Position numbers and translations under genes: made by a program
NCBI RefSeq assembly: GCF_020882245.1
Contig: NC_083599.1
Span: forward strand, 57,934,748-57,998,747
Direction: 5' to 3'
DNA length: 64,000 nucleotides
Origin: Rhopalosiphum padi
Taxonomy: Eukaryota > Arthropoda > Insecta > Hemiptera > Aphididae
Shown: positions 49,960 through 60,809 of the stretch, one piece after another
Layout of the letters: the number at the start of each line of letters is the position of its first letter
Position numbering within the stretch: the first letter of the stretch is position 1
Notes under the pieces: generated by a model
What the model was told of the DNA's origin: nothing
The model's database searches: none
What the model saw: only the letters and a program-made list of their open reading frames with translations

Positions 49960-50905
49960 CGCTCTACTACTTAGATATACTATAACAAGTATGACATAAT
50001 GTTGTAGCAATTGCTTTTTCATTTGATATAGGTACAAAAAAACATTTGTATTTTATATCTGTAACACTTAATCCATCTGATAATAATGCAGTATTTACAA
50101 TAAAAGTTCCTAAATTTGATGATAGTATAGGAAAGTGGCAGCTATCCTAAAGTAGAGGTGTAGCGCTGCTACGCCTTTAATTAGAAGTGGGTGGGGTGGG
50201 TTGTCTATGTAATTTTTCGAATAATAGCGAATAATACAATAATACTTTGAAATATTTTAATAGTATAATATTAACTATTATTTTTTTAACATGTCGAATA
50301 AACTATTCAGTAGATGGGATGTTATATGGATGAATATTATTGAGGGTGGGTGGTTATTTTTTATGTTTCGCTACACTTATATTTTTAAGGATATCCGCCA
50401 CTGGATAGGAGAAGAATAAAAATGTTTGAATTATTATTTTGAAATTAGATTCATTTTGTCGTTTCACTACATGCCTAACAACAATATTCTTATTTTTTAG
50501 TATTGCTTACTTATCTTTTATTTTAGTAAGTGTTAATAGTTATGTTTAAATCTTGTAATTTAATTTTTTCATAGATCTTATCAGCTAATAAAACATAAGG
50601 AGAAACAATTTTAATAGTGTTTTTGTTCTTCAATAATTCTATTCGTAATTTCTCGTAGTGGATATTTGAAATTTGAAATAGATTATTTTAATTCTCGAAG
50701 ACAATTTTCATACTTGAAACAACTGAAATTGTCCAGACGACCATGGATTTTCATAAAACATAGGAAGATGTACTAAATTATGGACATTATATGAAACATG
50801 ATGTAGGCCATATAAATTTAAATATTGTGAAACAAATTCTTTGAGAAATGTTTCTGCTAATAAATTGGTTATGTAATTTATTGATTTTAAAATATCAACC
50901 ACAAA
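49960..50905 (-). pseudogene. Decayed CACTA/Transposase_21-like transposase, C-terminal part
   Basis: 50905-50708 encodes FVSQYLNLYGLHHVSYNVHN-LVHLPMFYENPW..GQFQLFQ, collinear with the NVHNLLH region of the intact protein at 41946-44099. 50060-49960 encodes a C-terminal piece (KCFFVPISNEKAIATT). Stops interrupt the rest, and a 270-bp MITE sits between the two parts. Same strand and order as the intact gene, so a dead relative. Confidence 0.6.
50134..50403. mobile_element. hAT-type MITE, about 270 bp
   Basis: The left terminus AGTGGCAGCTATCCTAAA...GGTGTAGCG and the right terminus, read on the other strand, CAGTGGCGGATATCCTTAAA...AGTGTAGCG form an imperfect inverted repeat. The flanks TATAGGAA and GATAGGAG agree at 6 of 8 bases, a likely worn 8-bp target duplication. 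No coding capacity. It interrupts the transposase pseudogene at 49960-50905. Confidence 0.7.
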
Positions 50906-52679
50906 TTCATCAGCCGTAATATTTTTTGATATATATTATATATATAATATTACAGTTTGAAAAAACTACATTGAAACGTTCAAAAATAAGGCAACAACAA
51001 TAATGAACAGATTAACAACAGACTGTTGTCAATAGACAACAAAAAATTATTATAACAGATAATTCGTAGTTTGTAACAAGAGTACTACACTATAGTACAC
51101 TACTATGAAGAGAGGCGAGTGTGATATGAGAAATGAGACAAATGAGTATGTACGCCGTGTGGTTAAACTATAGTCTGCAGCAGAACGTGTAAACAAATAA
51201 ATAATATTGGGTATACCTATATTCATTTATAAATAGATTATTTCAACAATATCCAGTTTATTATTATCGTTGATTATACCTAGTTGCGTAATTTTTAATC
51301 ACTGAAATAGTTATTATATATTATAACAACATCAAATGGTGGTATAATTAAAATATAATCGGTATTCGATGCTAAAGGCACAATAGAACAACAAACTGCA
51401 AAAACTAATAATTCTTAAATACAAGGTTTTTTTAAATATATATATTATAATTTATATGTACTATATTTTATGTTATATATTCCTAATAAGAAAATTAGTA
51501 GGTACTAAATATATTTAATATGAAGTAGTTTTTATACGTAAAATATTACGTATATTTATCTATTCTGTATAATAATAAGTTATTTTATATAGATATGCTT
51601 AGTTAAATTCTAAAGACTAACAGTATAAGTTTGATTTGTATTTGATTTATTTTTTTTGTGAAATTTTAAAATAATAGGTACATTGATTATGATATTTTTA
51701 TATTTATAATATATGTATTTTATTATTATAGCTACAGCTAGTGTTATGATTTGTTTGTGAGATATTATTAAATTAGATATTAATTATTAACTAGATGGAA
51801 ACAAACATTTATAATATATCTGGTTGATAGATGAATTATGACACTGTACACACTATATAAAAAGTAATTCAACAAGCATATTTTCACCAATTTTTCTTTG
51901 ATAATACAGTTATTTAATAATATGATTTTTTTTAAATTTTTTACTATACTAAAAGACCACATTTTTATATTTTTGACTTTTTTGCACTATTAAGGAGCAT
52001 TTTGTTGAGATACAAATTTCTGTTTTTCAAATGAGAACCCTATTTACTACAATAAATAAATAATTTATCAGATAATTTGTTTTTAAATGTTGACGTACTA
52101 GAATAAAAACACAAACGAGTAGTTTTTGATTTGGCTAACTGCTATAACTTTGTGTTTAAAAGGTAACAGGTTCAATTTTAATGAGTAGATCATCAGTGAT
52201 TTGAAAAACATAGTGATTAATATTAATTTATCAACCTAAATAATTCGCAAATTGACAATATGGTTCAAGTATAATAAATAGGTTCTAGATCCAATATTTT
52301 TTAATATTTTTGTAAAACCATTATTAAGGACTTAAGTTTAAACATATTTTAGTAACCGAGAAATTAATTGTACGGTTTTAATTTAAGGTAGGTACCTATA
52401 ATAGGTACCTACATCAACATTTTTAAATACTATTATTCACAAAATAATTTACAGTAAAAAAGCTTGGGAAACAGCTGAGGTTCTCGTTCGATAAACATAA
52501 GTGCAGTGTATTGCAAAAGAACACTTACAACAAAGTTATAAAATCTCGAAGAATTTGAAATAAGGCCTTTGAATACATTTAAAAATAACAAAAATCGGTT
52601 TTTAAATGAATTCATTATATCAAAGGAAAAAACTGAGGGTTATCGGGCTTGGTAAATCACTCTGTACATAAATAATAAT
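50906..52679. other. AT-rich intergenic DNA, no gene seen
   Basis: No supported exon. A local palindrome lies near 50928-50952 (ATATTATATATATAATAT type). Confidence 0.4.
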
Positions 52680-54000
52680 GTCGCGCGTTATTGTATTATT
52701 AATTATTGTACAGTACCATCTATACCCATTACTCGTACACGCTGAGTCGCAGCGCGTAAACCGTTAACCGCGGCGGGGACGGAGGCCATATTAATGGATT
52801 TGGGTCCTCCTCCGCCAATTAATATATATATTTTAATCGTCGTGCGTCGCGCGCTAAACTTTACTGCTCCGTTTAGCGCACACGCGCGCACATGGTGACT
52901 TGCACACTGCGTGTACGTACACATTTACTTACTTGTGTATGTGTGTGCTATGTACGCGATGTAAATTAGCGGCTCGGCGATGGGACCGCAGGCCGCGTAC
53001 ATACATTATTATCATAATTTACACACACGTACACACTGTACGAACAAATTGAATACACACAAACACACGCGCAGACGCCGCGCGAGATGAGTATAGTAAA
53101 AAACAAAAACACCGCGGCGAGGGTGTGTTCGACGATGCCCTCGATTACTGTCAGGGGATCGGGGGGCGAGTGCTGTTTGTGAACGGTGTACGCATTTATG
53201 TTTTATTTATTTACATTTAGGTTTTTGTTTCGTTTTTGACCCTCCTCCTCCCTCCTTAGCGCCGCTACGGGTATCTCTCCCGCCGGGACGCGTCAAAACA
53301 AACGGTGAGCGCCCGGCGGTATACGTATCCGTGATATTATTATTATTATACATACCACCCCATATCGTTTTAATGTAAACTTTTATAAACGATATCAGAT
53401 GCGCTCTTGATCCTCTGTGGATTATCTGCGATTTTCTTCATAAATCATATCGAACGCGTATTTATAGGCGCAGGCGGTCTCGTTGCGTGTCGCGGGCGAG
53501 GGTGGAATTTTTTTTTCCGTTTTCCGCTAGCCAACTTACCCGCCGAACAGTCCCCGTACGCTGCACACACATTTTATAATAATAATATATATCCGTCCCG
53601 AATTTATTTATTATTAGCTCGCCACACATTACAATAATAATACATATATTCTCGAACCGCGACCGATGAGATTTAATTATTCCTATGTGGAAATCGGCCG
53701 TGCCCCCACGGACCGCCACACCGCGGCCGCCACCCAATACTTGGTTATGCTTATTACTGCCCCGAGCGAGCGGTTATACCATTGTGCTAGTGTGTAATAA
53801 TAACCATAACCATATGCAGTCCGTATATAGTTTTTCCCGTCCGCGATCACTCTTCTTGCAGTTCCGTATTCTCAAACTGCCCAAGCCCACCGGGTATCAT
53901 TGGTATATACACCGCGAAAAGACACATTTTTTTCCTATTTATGAGATCGGTAAATCGAATTCGTCCTTCGCCAAATCGACTTTGTCGATGTAATACGTTT
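52680..54000. other. CpG-rich island, probable promoter/5' UTR sequence
   Basis: This is the most CG-dense segment of the window (for example 52720-52910, 53060-53180, 53230-53330, 53690-53780), with pyrimidine tracts and CACA/GTGT runs. Open frames occur on both strands, but none has a recognisable family, codon bias or splice pattern. Such islands in insect genomes often mark promoters or first non-coding exons. The gene it would serve is not identifiable in this window. Confidence 0.35.
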
Positions 54001-54619
54001 ATGGTGATTTAACTTATTTATCTACTAATCGTCGTTCGTTCATATATTTATACCACCGTGTTCAAAATATTAATGTTTATCGACGAACCTTTCTGAAATT
54101 TAAAATAAACTACCTACCTATAGAAACCACCCACTGTGCATTATTATATTTATTTTATATGCATGTAATATTTCACTGCAACACATAATATCACTAAATT
54201 TGTTAATTTAATATAACATATATATGCTCACGGCACACCGGTTGAAAACCACTGGCTTTTCCTAACTCTATACCTACTACAAAACATTTATACTTAATAT
54301 CAGTAATATATATAGTAACGATTTCGTCTTTCAGATAGTAATTTGAGATCTACTAAATATGAGCCAATGGTTATTGAATATATAGGGAATGAAAAAAATT
54401 TTGAAACACTCAACAATTTATTAACAATTAATTTAATATCAATTTCTTTATTTTTTATAATAATTTAATAATTACCAGTTGATTATTTTTAAGATAAATA
54501 AATTTGTCTTTTTCTTTTGATACATTAATTGTTATTTTTAAATTACATAAAATCATTTTTTTCAAAACGTGTATCAGTCAAGGTAAAATATTTAGAAGGA
54601 ATTCTGTTTTCCATTTCTG
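54001..54619. other. Intergenic DNA, no gene seen
   Basis: AT-rich, no supported feature. Confidence 0.3.
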
Positions 54620-54875
54620 TCAATACTATATAATTACATTCTTTTAACGGGTTAAATATAAAGACTTTGTTTTTCGATTATTCTATTGTAAATTTCTCGA
54701 AATGGATATTTTGCACATTTAATTGATTTTTTTATAATATATTGTAAAAAATGTTCATATTTAAAACATCTAAAATTATCAATAGGACCATTAATCATAT
54801 AACAAACATTTATAAGTGTAACAAACTATGCACATTATAAGAAATGAATAGTTTACCATAAAATAATGAATATAA

Positions 54876-56378
54876 AGTTATACCAGAGGCGTGCCCAGGA
54901 TCAAAATGTAGGATAGGCCCGGTTATAATTATTTTAGTTTATATGTACACAATACACATTATTTTTTTTTTTAGAAACTTAATAATATTTTTAAATTGAA
55001 TCAGAAAAAATGATTATAAAATAATATAGTACAACACAATTTATTCCTCATATTTGACTTGTTAATAATACCTAAAGTTACATATTAAAAAATAAAATTA
55101 AGTTTTTATATAACTGAATAATACCTAAATGAATGCAAATGAAACAATAGTTTTTTTAATTATAAGTACATAAAAATATTTCATTTGAATATTCGATTAC
55201 ATTATTGTGACCACGTAAACCTATATCCTGTCGTGCGCAATACAAAACTGAACGAATTACACTTTTTAATACTTCTCGATTTTTATTTATATTCTCTTCG
55301 ACATGACTATTCATTAGAGTTGTAACAGCTCCTATACTTTTTGATGATATATAACCTTGATATTTGGCTAACGATGTTTTATGCGAATCTGCCGAGTTAT
55401 GTTTTTTTGCCATCCCCGAAATATTTTTCCAATTATTATATCCTGTGGCTATTAAAATATCTTGATGCTTTTCACGAGATATAGAACTAGTAAAATGACG
55501 ACAAAAAAAAACAGAAAATTGCATCCAATTGAACAGAATATTCAATCCAAGGATAAACTTTGTACCATGAACTTTGAAAACTACGTTGTTTTTCACAAAT
55601 TTTACGACGTGGAAAATTGATAATCGGCTGAATAGGTTGTTCGTCACTATTTAAGCTAATATCAAGCACATTTAAGCTAGACGAGGAAATAGAAGACTCG
55701 TTAGAAGTTGAGGTAACATTTAATTTTAACATTTTTGTTTGTGGTTGATCTATTGTACTATCGTCATCGTTCAATGTCCTTGTGGGTTTCGGAATAGGTT
55801 TAAAAAACTGGCTAATCATATTTTTATTTTTATTTAATTATTAGTCAAGTTATAATCAATATAAAATAAAAAAGTACTTAGGTTATTCTAATAGTGTACA
55901 TAAACAAAAACAGACAAAACGATTTCCTCGATCGGCTCGGTTACACACAAGTCACTATAATACGTCTACACACTACACAGTACACACTGTAATAAACTAA
56001 TAAATATATTTTGTAAACCATATTCATTATCTTATATCAAATGACGATTGTCGGCAGTGAACGGTCAGTGACGAATGTATAAATAACTCACTTCGGGTGT
56101 ATTATTGTCTATTATTTACTATTTTTAGCCGATAAGCAGTCCTGTGGCTACAATTGTTTGCGACGAAGGAAAGAATTATTAATAACGTATAAACGCTTGC
56201 TATAAGTGGGTAATAAATAAATAATCTTTGTTCCAAAATGATTCAATTACATATCGTATTATGAAGCAAAAAATTGTATAAAATTATGTTTCTTGAAAAA
56301 TATTAATAATTATTATTTGAAAACAGGGTAGGCCCGGGCCTACCAGGCCTACCTGCTGGGCACGCCACTGAGTTATAC
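54876..56378 (-). mobile_element. hAT transposon, 1487 bp, internally deleted, with perfect 8-bp target duplication
   Basis: Terminal inverted repeats CAGAGGCGTGCCCAG (54884) and, from the right on the other strand, CAGTGGCGTGCCCAG (56370), continuing with GTAGG...GGCCCGG similarity. The direct repeat AGTTATAC is perfect at 54876-54883 and 56371-56378. Inside is only the N-terminal part of a ZMYM1-like/TTF-finger hAT transposase, so it is non-autonomous. It is inserted in the decayed element at 54.6-56.8 kb. Confidence 0.93.
55156..55819 (-). pseudogene. hAT transposase (TTF-type finger, ZMYM1-like), N-terminal fragment
   Basis: The frame starting at 55819 (MISQFFKPIPKPTR) has a Ser/Asn-rich leader, then RSFQSSWYKVYPWIEYS and the finger start AIFCFF. 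The next frame (55647-55156) continues FFCRHF...NWKNISGMAKKHNSADSH and a following helix. Together they show the TTF zinc-finger pattern (W...PW..Y......C..C..F) known from hAT transposases. The frame change falls in a run of nine A (about 55503-55511), so a single slippage indel explains it. The catalytic RNase H-like domain is missing. Confidence 0.8.
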
Positions 56379-56926
56379 ATTTTTAAACAGTGTTAAAGAT
56401 ATATCGATATGAGTTTGGCATAATGTACTACTTATTAAAATGTTAACTTCACAAGATAAATTAGATTTTAACAATTTAAAAATATCAAAAACTAAATTTA
56501 ATATTATATTGTCATAATTATACAGTCAGTTTAGTCAGATACTTACAATATTCTTTGCCATTTATCAGCTAACTGTATAGTATACACAGGCCACTCAGGA
56601 GACGGTTCAATGGTAGATTTTATTATTTCACGTGTTACAATAATGGGTGATAGAGCCCATTTACAACTAAACACAGTAAGATTGTTAACAACATTTTTTA
56701 TCAGCCAATTTATGGGAACTGCGTTGAACTCTTTGGTTTCAGTGAAAATACATACAACCCACTTTTTTATGTATGTCCCTATAATAAAAGAATATTAGAT
56801 AGGTACCTATTATTTCATATTAAATATGCATTTGGTTTATAACAAGTAGTTAAATAAATTAACCCATAATTAATATGTTATAATAGTCTTGAACTCATGA
56901 ATATATGTAGGTACATAGCGGGATTG

Positions 56927-57036
56927 GTAAATTGGGTCCCAAATGACCTTATCTCGGTAAATTGGGTCCCGGAAAATAAAAGGTTGTAGGTAAGTTGAGT
57001 CCCAGATAAAAAAAGGTTGTAGGTAAGTTGAGTCCC
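56927..57036 (+). repeat. Left-end array of GGTAARTTGRGTCCC motifs
   Basis: Four copies: 56927-56940, 56956-56970, 56989-57003 and 57022-57036; spacing is 29-33 bp. Copies 1-2 read AATTGGGTCCC and 3-4 read AGTTGAGTCCC. Likely transposase-binding sites (inference). Confidence 0.9.
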
Positions 57037-57269
57037 GGATAAAAAAAATATAAATTATTAAAATATATGTGGTTTTTATAATATTATGTTCTAAATAAAT
57101 AATAGTGTAAATGATTAATTTAAAAATGTTAATAAGCTAAATAATAAAAGTATGTAAAATTTTACAATATATGGTATAAATAATTAAAAAATTGTGTCTC
57201 GGGAAAAAATGTTAATACACTAAATATTATAGTACGTCAAATTTTACAATATATGATATAAAATACATA

Positions 57270-58631
57270 TTATGCTTTAGGTAAAAACTTAAATGATAAA
57301 CATTTAACAAATTCTAATCGAGTTATTATATTATTAGTATATTTCATCATTTGTTCTCTTAAGTATTTTTCTTTACCGAGCGTGATTTTCTTTTTTTGTA
57401 TTGTACTTCGTAGTTTAATATGTGTCTCAGACTGTATTTGTAATAGTTCGTCCACAAAATTGAAAATATTAGGATGGGGACTATAAAATCTTCGGTTTAG
57501 TACAGCATGATAGGATTCACAACTATTTGTTGTACGCACAGTGGTGGCTGCAAATTCAGACCAAATATATGGGGGAAATGTAGCATCAGGTGAAATGTAG
57601 TTATCTAGTACATAATCGCAAAATGTTTTTATTTGTTTGTCATTTGGTTGTATTGCCATTAAATCTTGTGCAAAACATTCGCCAACTTCTTCAGGTCTTA
57701 AAAATGGCAAACCAAAAAAACATTTAAAAAAATCGCTTTTTTCTGTGTTTAAAGAGTTGTATGTGTTTACTAAACCAAGAGTTTGAATTTTTTTCCACCA
57801 ATTTTGTCCTAAATGAAAACGACATCCTTTTATATTGATTTTAGGCCAAACAAGCTTTGCAGCCGTATGTATAGCAATCTCAAAGTCTATAAATACTACA
57901 TCAGGAGAAAATATTAATTGATATTGTGCACAACTATTTACAGTATGTTCAAATAAACGTACGTATGTTTCTGTTTCTTTATTAGGTAATAAAAAAAATA
58001 CTAGTGGAATATATGATTCGCCAACAAGGCCGTGAATGGTAAAAAATTGGTAAAAATATTTTGGACAACTTCTAAAAGTGCCATCGACAAGTATTGTACT
58101 AATTTCGCATAACACTTCTAAATTACTTTTTGTTGAAAACCCAATTATACCATTATTGAAATCATTAACTAATAAAAATGATTCATTTTTATTAGTAACT
58201 AATGTCATTTCATTCATAGCAGTATGCGTTTCTGTTATGTTTTTTGGTATGTTGGGATGAACAGATAAACGTGCATTTCTTATATTTCTTTTTATTAAAG
58301 AAGTATCATTTAAAGATAAACTATTTATATCACAGTTTTTTAACTCTCTGCAAATAAGTTTCGATGGCAACACCGATATCTCTTCTACCGCTTTTCTCTT
58401 GAGATTATTATTTAATTTTTGCCGGTTGATGTCTTGTTCGCTAGGTTTATTGTGATTGTGATCATTAAAAATCTCAGTATCAACACCATTATAAGTTTTA
58501 AAAAAACACTTACATGTACTTTTACAGCAGGTCCATCTCTGTACTTCATTTTTCAACATTTTGTGAAACCTAAACTTATGACCATATTTTATAATAACAG
58601 TTTTGTTTTTTTCGCTAGCCATTATTTCCAT
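57270..58631 (-). CDS. MULE transposase with N-terminal FLYWCH finger, 453 aa
   Basis: Cut-and-paste transposase acting in the nucleus. Start chosen at ATG 58631 (MEIMASEKNK); the frame upstream has no ATG. Residues about 10-60 form a FLYWCH finger (YGHKFRFHK, WTCCKSTCKCFFKTY, NDHNHNK). The MULE domain follows: VDGTFRSCPKYFYQFFTIHG (first Asp), VVFIDFEIAIHTA (second Asp), the C-x2-H knuckle GCRFHLGQNWWKK, and TTNSCESYH with the catalytic Glu candidate. No stop or frameshift. The combination FLYWCH + MULE is common in insects. A sister copy with the same transposase type lies next to it (59288-60689). Confidence 0.92.
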   Translation of the reverse strand: MEIMASEKNKTVIIKYGHKFRFHKMLKNEVQRWTCCKSTCKCFFKTYNGVDTEIFNDHNHNKPSEQDINRQKLNNNLKRKAVEEISVLPSKLICRELKNCDINSLSLNDTSLIKRNIRNARLSVHPNIPKNITETHTAMNEMTLVTNKNESFLLVNDFNNGIIGFSTKSNLEVLCEISTILVDGTFRSCPKYFYQFFTIHGLVGESYIPLVFFLLPNKETETYVRLFEHTVNSCAQYQLIFSPDVVFIDFEIAIHTAAKLVWPKINIKGCRFHLGQNWWKKIQTLGLVNTYNSLNTEKSDFFKCFFGLPFLRPEEVGECFAQDLMAIQPNDKQIKTFCDYVLDNYISPDATFPPYIWSEFAATTVRTTNSCESYHAVLNRRFYSPHPNIFNFVDELLQIQSETHIKLRSTIQKKKITLGKEKYLREQMMKYTNNIITRLEFVKCLSFKFLPKA

Positions 58632-59151
58632 TTTTAAAATGTATAAAAAAAACAATAACTGTAAAATTGTGTAACTGTATAGCTGTAAGACACGATATAG
58701 TCACAAGTTGACGTTCAGCAGGCTACTAAATATATAATGAAATATCCCAGATATCGTACGTATATCTGTATGTAATCATCATAAAAATCGATGATAACTA
58801 CTAACTAATACAAAAAAAGATAGACGAATAATACTAACACTTGTATACGCTCGTATTTCGTATACTCGTATATATATCTTAATTAGATTTAATCAAAGAT
58901 ACGACATTTCGGTATCTCATTTTTGGATAAAAGTGGCTACGGCCAGTGTAATAAAATCCGCGATAAGAATACCTGTCTATACACACATAAACATCAAAGT
59001 AGAATTAATTGATGTCCAGGCGGTGTACCCCTGTATGAAATATGACGTAGTATTGTAACAGAATTATTCAAAAGTATATTATATAAATATGAAATATTAA
59101 AGTTTTAAGTTTTTAATATTTTAGACATCATTGGCGCAATGATTTATAGCC

Positions 59152-59240
59152 GGGACCCAACTTACCTATTACCTTTTCATACCCGGGACTCAACTTACCG
59201 CTTTCAAAACGGACCCAAATTATCGCGGACCCAATTCACC
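59152..59240 (-). repeat. Right-end array of the same motif, inverted
   Basis: Four copies on the minus strand at 59152-59166, 59185-59199, 59211-59224 and 59227-59240. The inner two match the GGTAAGTTGRGTCCC form; the outer two are more diverged (GGTCCGCG follows the AATTGGGTCC core). Confidence 0.88.
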
Positions 59241-59278
59241 TAGCTCCGTACATAGATATACCTAAGTATTAAGAGATA

Positions 59279-60698
59279 CAACTTTTAGGACAAACTCGAG
59301 TTGGGTCCCAGATTTCAAAAACAGCATGAGTTGGGTCCCGGTATATTTTATAGAGTACACGAGTTGATTATGTTATATATGTTATATTTATAGTTGGTAT
59401 ATTTTATGGAAGTATGTGAGTTGGGACTAGCCTATTTGCGTTACCCAGGAGACACCACGTGGAGGTTGGCTAGAATGTCTCCCAAAAATTTTGTTTTTTG
59501 TTACGTTAAGGTAACGGTCTGATGTAAAAATTATTAAAATATTAAATTTATTATTAATTAGATTAATTAAAAAAAATAAAATATATTATATATTATTTAG
59601 TAATAAATATAAGCTAGGGAATAAATTTAAAAGACACTTCTTTAACAAAATTTAACCGGGTTAATTCTCCACTAGTAAATGAAAGCATCTTTTCTTAAAA
59701 TATTTTCTTTTTCTACAGATTTTTTGACTGGCTGTGTGGCTGAGCTCCGAAGTGACACGTAAATTTACTCTAAATCCCAAGTAAAATGTCTATGAAAACA
59801 AAAATGTTAGGGTGGGTTGCACTGATACTAGCATTTAATTTTGCATGATAACTTTCACAACTATTTGTGGTGCGATTTGTGGTTGCAGCAAACTCGGCCC
59901 AAATATTAAGTGGGAACAACGCATCTTGCTCTATATATGTTTTTAGAAGATAATCACAAAAATTATCGACAATTTTATTTACTGGTTTGATAGTCATTAA
60001 GTCATCAATAAAACAATCAAACACCTCCTCTGGTTTCAAAAATGGTAAACCAAACACACTTATATCATTATTGGAACTTTTATACGCTTTTGATAGCCCG
60101 AGTTCGCCACCAACTTTGCGCTAAGTGAAATCTACAACCCCTAATATTAGCATTTAGCCAAACACACTTAACAAACGTATGAATTGCTACCTCAAAATCG
60201 ACAAAAATTTCGGTAGGTTGAAAATTTAGTTGAAGAGACGTGCAATAACTCACAATACACTGGAAAGCTTTAGTGTACGTTTCTAATGTTTTGTTGGGTA
60301 ATATCAAAAAAACCAACGGTATATACAATTCATTTCGAAATCCGTGAATAGTAAAAAGCTGTAAGAAGTATTTCGTACAACTTTTAAACGTCCCGTCCAC
60401 GTATACTTTTAGTAACATCACACAAAGCTTTCAAATTTGTCTCAGTTGAAAAACCTATTATCTATCTAATTATTACAGAATAAACATTTTTCGTAACCTA
60501 TCGTAATCGGACGCAATACAGCTAATCGACGGACGACCATTTTATTAGATGAACACTTCCAACCTTGACACTTTCCGGTTACGTCGTATTATACGTCCTA
60601 ATATCTTATTAAAATAATATAAGATATTATTACCGCGGACCCAATTTGAATATTATCAAATAATACCGCGGAGCCAACTCGCGTTTTCCCAACTTTTA
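59279..60698 (-). mobile_element. Second MULE of the same family, 1402 bp, internally deleted
   Basis: The element spans 59288-60689 with a perfect 9-bp target duplication CAACTTTTA at 59279-59287 and 60690-60698. The termini are inverted repeats: left GGACAAACTCGAGTTGGGTC, right (other strand) GGAAAACGCGAGTTGGCTCC. Like its neighbour it has subterminal TTGGGTCC motifs (near 59328-59340 at the left, and near 60637-60650 at the right). The transposase has lost its FLYWCH part and is frameshifted. Confidence 0.92.
59770..60460 (-). pseudogene. MULE transposase fragment
   Basis: 60421-60080 encodes VDGTFKSCTKYFLQLFTIHG (first Asp), IFVDFEVAIHTF (second Asp) and GCRFHLAQSWW; a different frame, 60057-59770, encodes FGLPFLKPEEV and TTNSCESYHAKL (Glu). 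Just upstream, another frame matches FSTETNLKALCDV. Compared with the intact neighbour the FLYWCH finger and first third are absent and at least two frameshifts are present. Confidence 0.88.
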
Positions 60699-60737
60699 TT
60701 GAAAAATAAAATGGTACAATGAACATAGGTATCTTGA

Positions 60738-60809
60738 CTCCCCGGCGGGGAATCGAACCCCGGTCTCCCGCGTGACAGGCGGGGATACTTACCACTATAC
60801 TACCGAGGA
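60738..60809 (-). tRNA. tRNA-Asp (anticodon GTC)
   Basis: 72 nt on the minus strand from TCCTCGG (60809) to the discriminator G (60738). Acceptor stem TCCTCGG/CCGGGGA pairs fully, with one T-G wobble. D-arm/box A region TAGTATAGTGGT. The anticodon stem CCCGC/GCGGG closes the loop CTGTCAC, with GTC in the anticodon position. T arm CGGGG-TTCGATT-CCCCG holds box B GGTTCGATTCC. T-runs at 60711-60708 and 60706-60702, about 27 nt downstream, would terminate Pol III. No intron and no encoded CCA. It appears functional. Its 5' end abuts the coat-protein-like ORF. Confidence 0.97.

Larger units (their letters stand above)
54620..56760 (-). pseudogene. Decayed two-gene (Transposase_21-like + DUF4806-associated) element, split by a hAT insertion
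   Basis: 54730-54860 (minus) encodes a stretch ending GPIDNFRCFKYEH, equivalent to the segment after NVHNLLH in the transposase at 41946-44099 and to GQFQLFQ at 50.7 kb. 56570-56760 (minus) encodes FTETKEFNAVPINWL...FSCKWA, like the N-terminal exon of DUF4806 proteins (compare VVHFFGDNSVAAVPRFW...CAWP). Both are broken. The hAT element at 54884-56370 lies between them. Confidence 0.5.
56911..59255 (-). mobile_element. Mutator-like element (MULE), 2329 bp, apparently intact
   Basis: The element spans 56919-59247. GTACATAG is repeated exactly at 56911-56918 and 59248-59255 (8 bp; MULEs usually give 8-11). The terminal inverted repeats match at 16 of 22 positions: left CGGGATTGGTAAATTGGGTC, right (other strand) GGAGCTAGGTGAATTGGGTC. 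Each end carries a small array of a GGTAARTTGRGTCCC-like motif, direct within an end and inverted between ends. It encodes one full MULE transposase on the minus strand. Confidence 0.9.

Noticed and set aside
60598..60809. Continuation of the coat-protein-like frame through the tRNA to 60598
   Set aside because: These codons translate the tRNA gene and its downstream flank; the lack of a stop is coincidental and the residues are not viral coat sequence.
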